A stretch of DNA of 64,000 nucleotides, taken from Branchiostoma lanceolatum. Lineage: Eukaryota > Chordata > Leptocardii > Amphioxiformes > Branchiostomatidae. Positions 1 through 12,158 of this stretch are shown here, piece by piece. The stretch's first letter is position 1. Each line of letters starts with the position of its first letter. The stretch spans positions 2,710,883 to 2,774,882 of the forward strand of contig NC_089732.1 of assembly GCF_035083965.1 (NCBI RefSeq), given 5' to 3'. Under the pieces are notes generated by a model. That model was not told the DNA's origin, did not search any database, and worked only from the letters and a program-made list of their open reading frames with translations. Both the position numbers and the translations under genes were made by a program.

Positions 1-3000
1 ACAAGTGTAGCTCGCTACACCGTCTGTACAGGTGCCGTGTGCACAGGGGTCGGGACTGCAGTCGTCAATATCTGATTATAGCAAAACAAATATAGTGATG
101 TTTTGTTTCTTAGATTCATTGTTTTCTATAAAGATAGTATAATGAAGAAGAAAGTTCTCTTCGTAAAGCTGGTAGTAAATATTTTGTCAACCTTGACGGT
201 ACACTTGGAAATCTTACTTAGTGAAGAGAAACCAGTCACATTTCCACTACATTGTGTTTTACTTACATCTGAAGAGACAAGACTAGTGCTCAGTATGATA
301 GAAGTTAGTAGATTTAACAGAATATCTAAGTTGAAATAAGGAACAATTTTACTCACTTTGATCACAGTTGATGCCATCCCAGCCGTTCTCACAACTACAA
401 GTGTAGCTCGCTACACCGTCTGTACAGGTGCCGTGTGCACAGGGGTCGGGACTACAGTCGTCTATGTCTGGTTATGAAGAAAATGCAAGTTTTGAGATTG
501 CTAACTTTGTCAGCTTTTAATGTACGCAGCAGATGTCAAATAAATGGATCTATTTGACCTGAACATGTTTAGAGTACTTACTTTGGTCACAGTTGAGACC
601 TTCCCAGCTGTTCTCACAACTACAAGTGTAGCTCGCTACATCGTCTGTACAGGTGCCGTGGGTACAGGGGGAGGTCGCACAGTCGTCAATATCTGAAAAT
701 ATGTATAACAAATCATATCAGCCTAACATCAGTTTTGAAACCTAAAGTCTCCGTATCTTTCATTGAGATATCTTGTAGCATATACCTAAGAAGTTGTAGC
801 ATGCCTTCAAACGATCACTTACCTTGATCACAGTCGAGACCTTCCCAGCCGTTCTCACAACTACAAGTGTAGCTCGCTACACCGTCTGTACAGGTGCCGT
901 GGAGACAGGGCGAGGCGGCACACTCGTCAATGTCTGTGAAATGGAAGAAAGGAAACACAAATGAACACATAGTGTTATCACTTAGGAACTTCTGATCCCG
1001 TATCACCATATGCACACCACTTAGAAGCGTTCCCATATATCATGAAATACTTTGATGGAAAATTTGAGTTGTTGGAAATGGAATGACAATTTACCTTGAT
1101 CACAGTCGAGACCTTCCCAGCCGTTCTCACAACTACAAGTGTAGCTCGCTACACCGTCTGTACAGGTGCCATGGAGACAGGGGTCGGGACTGCAGTCGTC
1201 TATATCTAGAAGAGGGAAACTTGGTATAGTTTTGAAGAAGCCCGTCCATTTGAGTAAAATACTGTTTTGAGGGGGAAGCACGATGGGCATTAGGAAATTG
1301 CGCAACAGTGTAAGGCTTGATCATATGGATGACATATGCAGATACTATATTAATGGTCTTCATGTGTATGATATTGATCACTTACTTTGATCACAGTCAC
1401 CACCCTCCCAGCCGTTCTCACAGCTACAAGTGTAGCTCGCTACACCGTCTGTACAGGTGCCGTGGAGACAGGGGTCGGGACTGCAGTCGTCTATGTCTGA
1501 TGGCGTGAAAAATACACAATAATGATTTAGTATACTTATATATATATATATATATATTTATATATAGTACCATTCACTGCTACTTAGACGAAGAGAAAAT
1601 ATCATATGACCTAAAGGCAATGAGTACTTACTCTGATCACAGTTGCCACCTTCCCAGCCGTTCTCACAACTACAAGTGTAGCTCGCTACACCGTCTGTAC
1701 AGGTGCCGTGGAGACAGGGGTTGGGACTGCAGTCGTCAATATCTGAAAAAAAGACGAGCAAGTAACAAAATATGAAATTAACAAGCTAGCATCTTATGCA
1801 GAATCTACTGCTATGATTACCTTCTCAAAAGTAATACCTTTATAGGCCTTCCATAATCAATGTCATTGCTATTGTCCTGCCACAAGCAACTAGATTTGTA
1901 GGGATATAATATACCTTCAATAAGTGAGTTTAAGAATAAACACTTACTCTGATCACAGTTGTCCCCTTCCCAGCCGTTCTCACAACTACAAGTGTAGCTC
2001 GCTACACCGTCTGTACAGGTGCCGTGGAGACAGGGGTTGCCAACACAATTGTCGATGTCTGCAAAAATGACAATAGGTTCATTGGAGACAGTAAATAAAG
2101 CAATGTATACCCCATCAGAATATAAATGTTTTTTGTTTCTCACGAAGAATTTGCCGGCTATCAAACAATGTTTAAATCTCGTGGTATTTACTACATAACT
2201 TTTTAGTGAGACAAGTTCGAATATTCAGCAACTCATTATATAACCATGCATGTGTACTCACTGTTGCTACAGTTGACTCCACCCCAGCCGTGATCGCAGG
2301 TACAGGTATAACCGGCTACTCCATCAGCACATGTGCCGTGTGCACAGGGGTCAGGACTGCAGTCGTTGATATCTGGTAAAAGGGAATGAGCGAAAAATGA
2401 CATGATCTCCCCGACAAGGAGGGATTAACATGTCATTATGCCCATGGGGTGTACTACAGTTACTGACTTGTCAACTTATTTTCTGTTCCATTATATGAGC
2501 ATGTACAGCCAGTTTCGATGGACATATGAAAATACATTTGTATGATATAACATGCATTTATATTATAAAAGATACAGTTATTACTCACTTTGATCGCAGT
2601 TGCCACCTTCCCAGCCGTTCTCACAACTACAAGTGTAGCTCGCTACACCGTCTGTACAGGTGCCGTGTACACAGGGGCCAGGAGTGCAGTCGTCTATATC
2701 TGATGGCGTGAAAAAATACACAAGAACGATTTAGTATGCTTAGCATCATTCACTGCTGTTTAGACGAAGAGAAATAGCATATGACCTAAAAGCAACGAGA
2801 ACTCACTTTGATCGCAGTTGCCACCTTCCCAGCCGTTCTCACAACTACAAGTGTAGCTCGCTACACCGTCTGTACAGGTGCCGTGTACACAGGGGTCAGG
2901 AGTGCAGTCGTCTATATCTGATGGCGTGAAAAAATACACAAGAACGATTTAGTATGCTTAGCATCATTCACTGCTGTTTAGACGAAGAGAGATAGCATAT

Positions 3001-6000
3001 GACCTAAAAGCAACGAGAACTCACTTTGATCGCAGTTGAGACCTTCCCAGCCGTTCTCACAACTACAAGTGTAGCTCGCTACACCGTCTGTACAGGTGCC
3101 GTGTACACAGGGGTCAGGAGTGCAGTCGTCTATATCTGATGGCGTGAAAAAATACACAAGAACGATTTAGTATGCTTAGCATCATTCATTGCTGTTTAGA
3201 CGAAGAGAGATAGCATATGACCTAAAAGCAACGAGAACTCACTTTGATCGCAGTTGAGACCTTCCCAGCCGTTCTCACAACTACAAGTGTAGCTCGCTAC
3301 ACCGTCTGTACAGGTGCCGTGTACACAGGGGTCAGGAGTGCAGTCGTCTATATCTGATGGCGTGAAAAAATACACAAGAACGATTTAGTATGCTTAGCAT
3401 CATTCACTGCTGTTTAGACGAAGAGAGATAGCATATGACCTAAAAGCAACGAGAACTCACTTTGATCGCAGTTGAGACCTTCCCAGCCGTTCTCACAACT
3501 ACAAGTGTAGCTCGCTACACCGTCTGTACAGGTGCCGTGTACACAGGGGTCAGGAGTGCAGTCGTTGATATCTGTGTAAGGAAAAATAATGTATAGAAGT
3601 GATCTTCTAAACAGGAAAGGACGACAGTAGATTTAAGAATATACAGATGTGAAAGAAATCAATGATTACTTACTTTGATCACAGGTGCCACCTTCCCAGC
3701 CGTTCTCACAACTACAAGTGTAGCTCGCTACACCGTCTGTACAGGTGCCGTGGAGACAGGGGTCGGGGCTGCAGTCGTCAATGTCTGATCGTTGGGAAAT
3801 TAGTAAGATGTCAAGCGCTGTTTTGAAGTTTGTAAGGTGAATTTATATTGTAGCTTATAAGCGATGACATATGCAGCTTTCTACTCACTCATAGTACTCT
3901 GTGACTAGAGTCTGATAGACGATGTAAAGCAAGATTTTACAGCATAACTTCATGGTGGGACGAATTTTCAGTACCTATATTCAAGTGTATGTGAACTCAC
4001 TGTTACTACAGTTGAGACCCTCCCAACCGAGATCACAGGTGCAGGTATAACCCGTGTCCTCGTCAACGCAGGTGCCGTGTGCACAGGGGTCAGGACTGCA
4101 ATAGTCTACATCTACGGCTGGTGCTGGGAAGGAAAAGGAAAGGTAGATCAAATCAAGATTGATTCATAGATCTCTTTGTAAGAGGTATATGTAGTTGTGA
4201 ATGAATGTAGCGTATCATCATAACAGGGAAAGTGTTATCTATAAAATAAATCGACTACCAAAGCATAAAGTTGTATTTGTTGACGCTCGAAAACAATGCA
4301 TAACAGTGTGAAATTCACATCTTTTGTACAGATTTTGGGCCACGTGCTGTATTCTGACAACAGCCACGATTTAAATCGGTACAGTATATGTATGGCTGAT
4401 TGGTTGATGGGATTACCATACTAAGATCAGATGCAAGCTGTTGCGCTTGGGAAGTTATTTATCGTGACTTGGAAGGTAAAGGTGTCAGTCAGACTAGGAG
4501 AGAGCTACTTACCGTCACAGCCAAGTATCTCTGCCCGCAGACGAATGTACTGAGTTCCTTGCCATGACTGTGGATTTATCCGGACATACTGTGTGAGAAC
4601 TGGAGTCGGTAGGGTTTGCTCCACTACAGTTCCACCATCACTGTTGCCTGTAAAGATCTGAAAGAAATTCATGTCGTCAAGGAATCTGTAATGTGAACAA
4701 GAAGCATGATGTTTAAACTCTGAAATGAGACCTACACAAATTTACGTTTTCATGTTGCCTTTAGATAAAGGACGGAAATGGTTGTACACTCCAGACGACC
4801 TCTGATGGGAATCATGGGATGTTAACCTTTAGCCCGCTAAGGTAGCCGTTTGGCTCTGACTCTGTATTGGATGTGTGGATAGGCAGCAGGGAGAGGGTTA
4901 AAGAGCAAAAGTTGTGCAAAAGCCATAGACCTACCGTGTCATCTTGTCCATCGCCGTAAGTCACCCACGTTGTCCCATCATCAGAAAATATGAGTTTGTA
5001 AGTCTTGGTGTGCCCTCCCCACAGGCCCTGTGTTTGGATACCGGTGATGAACTTCTGACTACCGAGGTCGATCTGAAGCCACTGGTTTGTGTCTGCTGTG
5101 TTTGTCTGCCAAGCCTTGTTATTGTTGTTTAGACGACCTCTCCAAGCCTCCTTCCCCGTTACCTCAGTGGATGCCGTGATGTGGTCGTCAGGAATCTCCC
5201 CAGACTCCATTCCAAGTGCATTAGAACAGTCTTCAGGGACAACTGGCGACAGCAATGATAAAGTATTGCATTTCTTTGTATGGGTGTTATATAATACTTA
5301 GATCGTTCACAATGATGGTTCTTATACAATCATTAAACGGATTCCAGCCTCTTCATTCGTTTTCCTGATAAAGTCCCTTCCTTATATTTGCCATTTCCTG
5401 CATGCTATCACGTATCTATCTACCATCATTCTATGATAGTGGATGAATCAATTAGAGGGTGTGATACGTTTGCCATTGTCCTTGGACTCACCTCTTACAC
5501 TATACAATAACTTTTTACGTAAACATATTCTGTCGTAAGAAAGTTGTATCCCATTGGGAAGCATAATGATTGTAAAAAAATAAATCTAGCTTCCAACATG
5601 CTGCAGTAAAGTGATTTATGATATATCACCAACACTGTAGAATTCATTTATTCCGCACGGCAGCAATGTTTACCAAAACGCCACATTATCAGTTGCAGCC
5701 CAGTTTGGGACATGGGTAACTCCCTCTGTATACACAGCGTGACATGAGTATACAAAGCTTGAATGACAGATCGTTCTGCTCATAGCTATCAGCGCTAATT
5801 GTTAATAAGCTCATATATCCCCATGTCCCATGACCTGCACTTGTCAGCAATGGATGCGTTATCAGTATTACCCATTGTAAATGCGTGTCCAGTCTTATTG
5901 CCGTCGCCTTTGATGATTGTAGCGTTACACAATACAAATCAATTGTTGACACTGTTTGTCAAAACACTTACTGAACAAATACGTCTCAGTCTAGTAACAG

Positions 6001-9000
6001 TAGATGATATGCTCCATTTTCGGGGATCTGCATTTAGCTGGTTTGACATTGTACGTATTATACATTATCAGGCCATGCTGATTTGATTAAATGGATTACA
6101 AAACGTTTACGGCCATACTTTAAATCGTACAAAGCAGCTACAAAATGAGAAGATGTATGCTGTAAATTGAAAAAAAAATATTACTGAAATCGGATACTCA
6201 TATCGTAGAATGCCAAAGTCAAAGAGGAAATGTGAAAGGACAAAAACGAAGAATCTATTATTCGGTATATCATACCATAGTGTGTTTAGCTTTGCTCATC
6301 CTTTATCACCGCGTAGATTTTATAATGAAGGCACTTTTCTTTGGGGGAGTGAGTGTACATTTTTATTCGTAACACTCAAAATCAACATGGCCTTACTTGA
6401 AACACTTGGCTCAGATAACCTTACGAACTAACATGACTAGCACTTACCGAGATCAGTTGAAGAGGTAGATGGAACAGTTGAACCTAATCGTGGAAAGAAG
6501 AAACCCCAAATTCAGTCTATAATTTCTCACATGTTGCAAAATTGTGAAGATCATATTAAATGTTTCAAAACTTTTCTTGCAATCGCTATCTGACATCACG
6601 ATGGCTATAACGTGGAGAGGTTTTCACGCCATTGTGTAAGTCGTGAAACATGCAAACTTGCTATATGTGGCAAACCGACAATGATTATGTGACTATTACT
6701 ACACGTCATGGACAATAGCTATCTTGAATTGTTCATCTTAGGAAATTTAGTTACTGCAACATTTGACTATCAATACCAATCAGGGATTGTTGTCACAAAA
6801 ACAGATCCTACTACATGTGTATGGAGATGACTACATGCGTATAGCACATTGTCGCCCAACTGTAACTCACCTAGAACAGTTCCATACTCGGCACGAAATC
6901 CCTTGTTAAAAAGGTTGCCTCCGAGCGATGTGAATACAACAGTCATGGACGTCCCTGAAGACGCGATCTGACTACCCGAGTTATCATTCCCACAAAACGT
7001 GTTAATTGGTGTTGCCACACTGGAAATTCCATCAAACACTTCAAGTTTGTCCCGATCGGCGCAGGTAGAGCCGGTAAAGCCAAACAGACTGAAGTCAGTT
7101 ATGTCCAAGGTGACGCCCTGTCCAGCCGATGCGGTGATAGTCCAGGTACATTGTGTGTCTTTAGGGTAAGCGTCTGGGTAGTTTGGTGACGTAATCTCCC
7201 CAGTGGGTGTAACTGCAGCGTCTATGGTGGATCCGCAGGCGGCGACTGGAAAAAAAAGGAACAATTCATTTATTAATTTGTCTCTGAGAAAACAAACCTC
7301 CTACTAGTAAATGGAATAATGTGCAAAGGAAATGGCGGCAATTTTCTGTCTCAGATAACCACTAACATCTGAAATTAATGTTTGATCTTTTTCTTGTCGC
7401 CAAGTGTGCTATCGTGACACTGGGAACAACCATTACAAAGCTACTGATAAAGGCATATCCCTACAGCCACTGGTTCTAATTAGTTGCTAACTGGGAGAAA
7501 CCGGGTCAACCCTGGGAAGGGCATATCGGTTCGGGTGCAACCGTCTTTCGGAAAGGACGTAAAATGGGGCTCCCGAGTTTGAGAGGGTGCCTCGAGCACT
7601 TTAGAAGGGAAGGGCTAGCAACTGTAGCCCTCCCTGTGAAAATATACCTGCTACTGAAATAGCAAGAAAACTTGCTTAAACATTTGCCACTAGGTACTAC
7701 ACAACTATAGCTCACCAAGCGGCTGGTTTTATTTCGTCAAACAGAACTCAACAACTAGTCCTGTCATAGCTTTATTCAATCATATCAAGTGGCTCATTTA
7801 ATAACAGTGGGTACGAGTTCAATATATATATATAGCAATGACAATGAATCTCCACAAATTTGATGTCAGGTATCACTACATTGGTGGTTTAGTCTATCAT
7901 TTTTTTGTGCAGTGAAAAGTTAGCAACATAAACAGAAGTTTGTACACTGGATATCAAAGCATTTAAAGTTAAACAGAACTTCAGGAATGCCTTCATATCT
8001 TCCGTCTCTACCGCTGACACCTGTGGGGTTGACGAGGGCGTTAGTGTAGGTTTTATAACGGCGAGTTTGTTAGCAACGTTCACTATTCTCTACTCAGTTA
8101 TGCTTGTGTTCTGACGGTGATTATAGCTAAGGAAGTCAAGAAACATTCTTTCCCACACCCTGTGTATGATTCCATGTTTATTTTTACATAATATTTTGTA
8201 CTGAACAATAGTCACAAATCCAGAAACGATTGATAAAATAGGCTGAAGAGCTCTACGTATTACTTCAGTTCAGTGACTAATCAATGATTCACAGCTGCCA
8301 AGTGTTCTTGCTTGTTAAGAAGGTAGAGGTTGGTCGAATCTTCAAACAGATTGTCTAAATGATAAAGATGGGACAATGATCCAACCTGCACCTACGATTC
8401 TACACTATAGGTTAAGGAAAATGCCAGTGTACGTACGATGATAGGAAGTTTATGCAATCAACAAATATCACAACAAACGTCTCACGATGACATCAAGCAT
8501 TGATATAGTTGTATGAATTCCGATATTACGTGGTATCAAAGGAATGTGGTATATATATTCAAGACTACACTAGCCCTGTCACTTAGCTTTATCCCTCTCT
8601 GCCCCCTTTTTGAAGAAACCTCCTCTGTACGAAGTACATAACATAGCTCCTGCGTCAATATATTGATTGTAACTGACCACTGTCCCCAGTCCAAGTGAGA
8701 GACAATTCAGTCTTACACGCACCAAACATGTACAATAAAAACACCGTTAAGCCCCCTCTCACTGGACCCGCGACACGTTGGCGGCCTCGCTGCATCCTAA
8801 ACTGGATTTGTGTTACCCTTAGATCTAACTTTGTAATAGGAATGTCATGCAAAACGTACAAGTATGACTAAAACGACACCAAAACACACATAGCGAAAAA
8901 GTTCGTTTTTCTATCGATGAAATGCGTTGAGCGCGCTGTCAAATCGGTCGGTCGCAGCGAGGTCACCAACGTGCCGCGGATCCAGTGAGATAGAGGCGAT

Positions 9001-9083
9001 GCAGCAACCAACTGGAGTCTCGACTTACCGTCTTTGGAGAAGACCACCAAGGACAAAACTACAAAAAGTGTCCATGCACTCAT
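1..9083 (-). CDS. CUB - F5/8C (discoidin) - multi-EGF extracellular protein, 3' part beyond the window
   Basis: Likely secreted or matrix adhesion protein. Exons read by eye, all phases agreeing: signal peptide 9029-9083 (starts [16 protein letters not shown]), CUB 6871-7245 ([21 protein letters not shown]), Ser/Thr linker 6448-6483, F5/8C 4935-5242 and 4513-4657 ([19 protein letters not shown]; ends LRAEILGCD), then 111-bp phase 1-1 EGF exons 4001-4111, 3674-3784, 3461-3571, 3243-3353, 3025-3135, 2807-2917, 2589-2699, 2262-2372, 1948-2058, 1632-1742, 1386-1496, 1095-1205, 823-933, 582-692, 357-467, and 1-71 (partial). Each EGF has six Cys, a DIDDC-type calcium-binding start and C-x-D-x4-Y-x-C, the Asp-hydroxylation pattern. 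The start at 9083 is chosen because it gives a signal peptide and the right phase into CUB. The stop lies left of the window. The architecture recalls fibropellin and lactadherin relatives; partners and function are unknown. Confidence 0.85.
2589..3571 (-). repeat. Tandem duplication of a 218-bp EGF exon + intron unit (five exons)
   Basis: EGF exons beginning at 2589, 2807, 3025, 3243 and 3461 are spaced exactly 218 bp apart. The 107-bp introns between them are almost identical, including the segment after each exon that begins gatggcgtgaaaaaatacac. The rest of the array has introns of different length and sequence. This is a recent unequal-crossover expansion inside the gene. Every unit is 111 coding bases in phase 1-1, so copy-number change keeps the reading frame. 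Confidence 0.9.
4822..4901 (+). mobile_element. Short TTAACCTT-ended MITE, copy 1
   Basis: An 80-bp element that begins ttaacctttag and ends gagggttaa, in the intron between the two F5/8C exons. Related copies lie at 52384-52464 (opposite strand), 54122-54202 and 57163-57243. They share the internal words gtagccgtttggc and ggcagcaggga. The TTAA at both ends may be terminal sequence or target duplication. Confidence 0.65.
5243..6447. other. Intron of the CUB/EGF gene, no recognised feature
   Basis: This AT-rich intron separates the Ser/Thr-linker exon from the first F5/8C exon. I see no exon with matching phase and no obvious repeat here. Short open frames on both strands have no recognisable domain. 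Confidence 0.6.
7440..7722 (+). mobile_element. tRNA-derived SINE, family 1
   Basis: Shares a diagnostic body with the copies at 24243, 27930 and 62302: aactgggaga, then a B-box-like stretch, then gggaaggnnatctcgg, ggacgt, gctagcaa and cctgctactgaaa-agcaa. It lies in the intron between the signal-peptide exon and the CUB exon. The tRNA-like head is most readable in the 62302 copy. Confidence 0.7.
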
Positions 9084-9155
9084 GGTGTTGCCGTCCGTTG
9101 TGACTAAAAATTGAATCTCTGTCGTACGTGTATAATTACCCGCAGGTGCCAACAC

Positions 9156-9593
9156 GGGGTCCCACGAAAGTTCAAAATGGAACGAAATGGAACGAAATGA
9201 AACGAAATGGAACGAAATGGAACGAACTAAAACACATGTAACATTGTGAAATGAAATACCAGTAGATAGCGAAATCTAAGGAACGTTGTAACATTCACAG
9301 TAGACGGCAACAGGAAGCAAATACATCATATAACGTGTTTTATTTCTTGAATTTGTTTGATAATAGTAAATACAACGTTTTTGCCACGTTTGTGGGCCAG
9401 ATTCTTCCCTGAAAATGTATTTGCTTCCTGTTCCCGTCTACTGTGAATGTTACAACGTTCCTTGGATTTCGATATCTACTGGTATTTCATTTCATAACGT
9501 TACATATGTTTTAGTTCGTTCCATTTCGTTCCATTTCGTTCCATTTCGTTCCATTTCGTTCCATTTCGTTCCATTTCGCACTTTCGGGGGACC
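9156..9593. mobile_element. Fold-back MITE with 8-bp flanking repeats
   Basis: Two inverted arms of about 170 bp (9156-9326 and 9413-9593) surround a spacer of about 90 bp. The outer ends are ggggtcccacgaaagt and, on the other strand, ggtcccccgaaagt. Each arm carries a run of a 10-bp unit (ggaacgaaat or its complement). Flanks are gccaacac (9148-9155) and gccaaccc (9594-9601), a 7/8 match that looks like an 8-bp target-site duplication. The element lies directly 5' of the start codon of the CUB/EGF gene. Confidence 0.75.
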
Positions 9594-10019
9594 GCCAACC
9601 CGGTGTGTTTGTGCAGGGTCGTGGTCCGATGTATTACTGCAAACAGCCCGGGTGCTTTATCTCATTAGACTGGCGAGCCTATCTCGTTAGGCTAACATGG
9701 ACTTTTACCGGGTTGTGATTATGTCAGAGTATGAACAAACCCTGCAACAGGATAAAAATAGCCCGTGTAACAATTCAAACTGGAGCTCTCCCAAAGTATC
9801 AAACCAACTAAAATGAGAGAAATGAAATTCAAGAACTATAACCTGAAACAGAAATAGAACATCCTTGAGTCAACAGAATTGTTTTTAAATATTGATGTAC
9901 GTTTCATAATTGTTACTTGAGCAAATGTTTGTGTTTGTTTATTTTTCTGTATTGTCCCTGTAACGTTACACAATGCACAAGGAGTATATGCTTGGTACCA
10001 GTACCACTGTACACCTTTA

Positions 10020-10570
10020 CATCTTCTGTATCTGTATGTCTATAGCCGCTGTAACACACCAGCTTCTGTATCCATGTGTATTTGTATTTGTGCAGCCTGT
10101 ATAACTGCCCGTCCGTGTAACATACGAGCTTCTTTATCTGTAAAGCCGGTATAACCACTGTTAAATAGGCGTAACACATCAGCTTCTGTATCTGTATGTG
10201 TATCTGTATAGCCGGTATAACCGCCGTTAGCCTGGATACCAGACCCCCAATCTCTAAATGATCTATCGTGTGACACGATAGATATTTTAGACATTGGGGG
10301 TCTGGCATCCAGGCTAAACCGCCGTTAGTCGTAACACACTAGCTTCTGTATTAAATTTTGTATCTGTATCTGTATTTGTACCCGTGTAGCCGGTATAACC
10401 GCCCTTCAGTGTAAAATACGAACTTCTTTTTTCTCTCTCTGCATCTGTATCTGTTTCTGAAAAGCCGGTTTAAACGCTGTAAGGCGAATCACTAAGAGTA
10501 AGTAATATGATGATGAGGCGGCCAGGCGTATCACACCAGCTTTTGTATCTGCATAGCCGGCATAATCGCA
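10020..10570 (-). repeat. Tandem array of retrotransposon 3'-tail motifs
   Basis: About six diverged units of roughly 60-100 bp carry the phrase tatagccggtataaccgcc followed by a cgtaacacaccagcttct-like stretch and tctgtatctgta runs. The same phrase ends the LINE fragment at 28772-29220, so the array is made of copies of that element's 3' tail. Retrotransposon sense is on the minus strand. Confidence 0.7.
10228..10316. mobile_element. 89-bp palindromic MITE with 9-bp target duplication
   Basis: The element starts TAGCCTGGATACCAGACCCC and ends in the inverse complement (with a few mismatches), forming one long hairpin. It sits within the 3'-tail array and is flanked on both sides by aaccgccgt (10219-10227 and 10317-10325). 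A larger element with similar ends lies at 39373-39676. Confidence 0.8.
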
Positions 10571-11277
10571 ACTGACGTGTACCTGCCGGAGACCTACCAA
10601 TGAAGGTGACAACAATTTTACAAAAATGCCACCGAGTGCCTGCCGAAGCACCCCGGGACCCCTGCAGGGCAGCGTGAAGGAAACTTGTAATTGTGACCAC
10701 GACAGCCGTTGCCCCCCAGACGTCAGAGCCCAGCCGGGGCTACATCCCCGACGAGCACCGGCGCAATTGTGACCGTAGCATTACAGGACGAACCAAACTG
10801 AACTGAACTGAACTGGGATCTAATCCTAGGAGGTGAGGTTGTATAATGCTCTCCAGCAATTGTACCCCCCCCCCCTCTCAATTACTAGTATCTGGAATGA
10901 GTGGTCAAAGTTTCTTGTGATAACAGGCACCGAAATAAACCACGGATTATTAAAATCACTCTATACACATTGCGGTATTAATTGGCCTATTTTACAACAG
11001 GGCGATCAAACACGGTTCGGTTGGTAAGGGCGGTAGCGTAATTATAAGGCCACAGCAAGTAAATTTTATGGATGACATCCTCCGCAGACTCCAAAACTAA
11101 TGAGATAGGGCGAAAATAAACAAGGCTTGTTAAACAAGAATTGAGGCGACAAAATATGATATCACGACCAACAGGTCTTTTATTCCTGTATTCAACCAGT
11201 AACGGATACAAGCGACACTTGCGACAATCAACAGACGGAGCAACTGATTGATTGACCGACTAATTGATCGATAGATA

Positions 11278-11309
<32 letters not shown>

Positions 11310-12158
11310 CAGTCCGGCAGTTTCGAGCAGCATTATGCCACTAAGACTGCGGGTACGAATACTGAGGAGGTTTGAAAAAATGCCCCAAAAGCCGAACCAG
11401 TCTGACCGGTCTTAAACGGATGCGGGTTCAGACAACACGACAGAAAACGACCTATATCACGATGGATGCATCTCCATGTATATTTTCCATGTCTGTAACT
11501 GTTTCTATGCTGAAGGCAGTGATCTTACCGTCTGGTTGGGATATATGACAAGGGTTTCATCTTAGAGGTGCAAGGGTCGATTTACAAAACCAAAGAGGGT
11601 TATTTCAAACCTTCTTGACCATACTTGCAGCAGCCGACAGTTGCTAATGCGGAAGTAACACCGGTACCGAGGATATTCACCAAGCTAGATCTTTTGAGCT
11701 CACCTACAGCATACAAAAACTACGTAAGTACGTTTAATACATTTAAGAACGATTTGATAGAGTGCAAACTTTTAAAATTAAAGTTACATGATGTAATCTG
11801 TATGATGTAATCTGCATCTCTGTCATATTTCATCTGACCCTTCGTCATGACCTCATGACCTCAATGAAAAGCGGCCTGCATGCCGATTTGAGCTTCTCAT
11901 GAACAGACAAAGGTTCAAACAAACAAAATCCCTCGCTTGTCACAGATTATGCCGTAACTTGTCCTGGTGAATCATGCACAACCTGCAACCTACACTGCGA
12001 GATTCTGTGCAACCCGGGTTGTAGTACAAACATAAGGATGCACGTTCTATAAAACCTCAGCACAATAATTTGTCGTCATTTTGATTTGCTTGCAATGCAA
12101 TCTCAAATGACATTTCTAGGTATTAATATCAACTAAATAATCCCTCTATAGGTACAAA
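10571..12158. other. Intergenic, no gene seen; (TGAT)n microsatellite
   Basis: No exon with a recognisable domain lies between the tail array and the sialyltransferase start. A C-homopolymer is near 10864-10876, and a TGAT/GATA run lies at about 11244-11310. The region probably contains the sialyltransferase promoter, but I see no specific element I can support. Confidence 0.5.
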
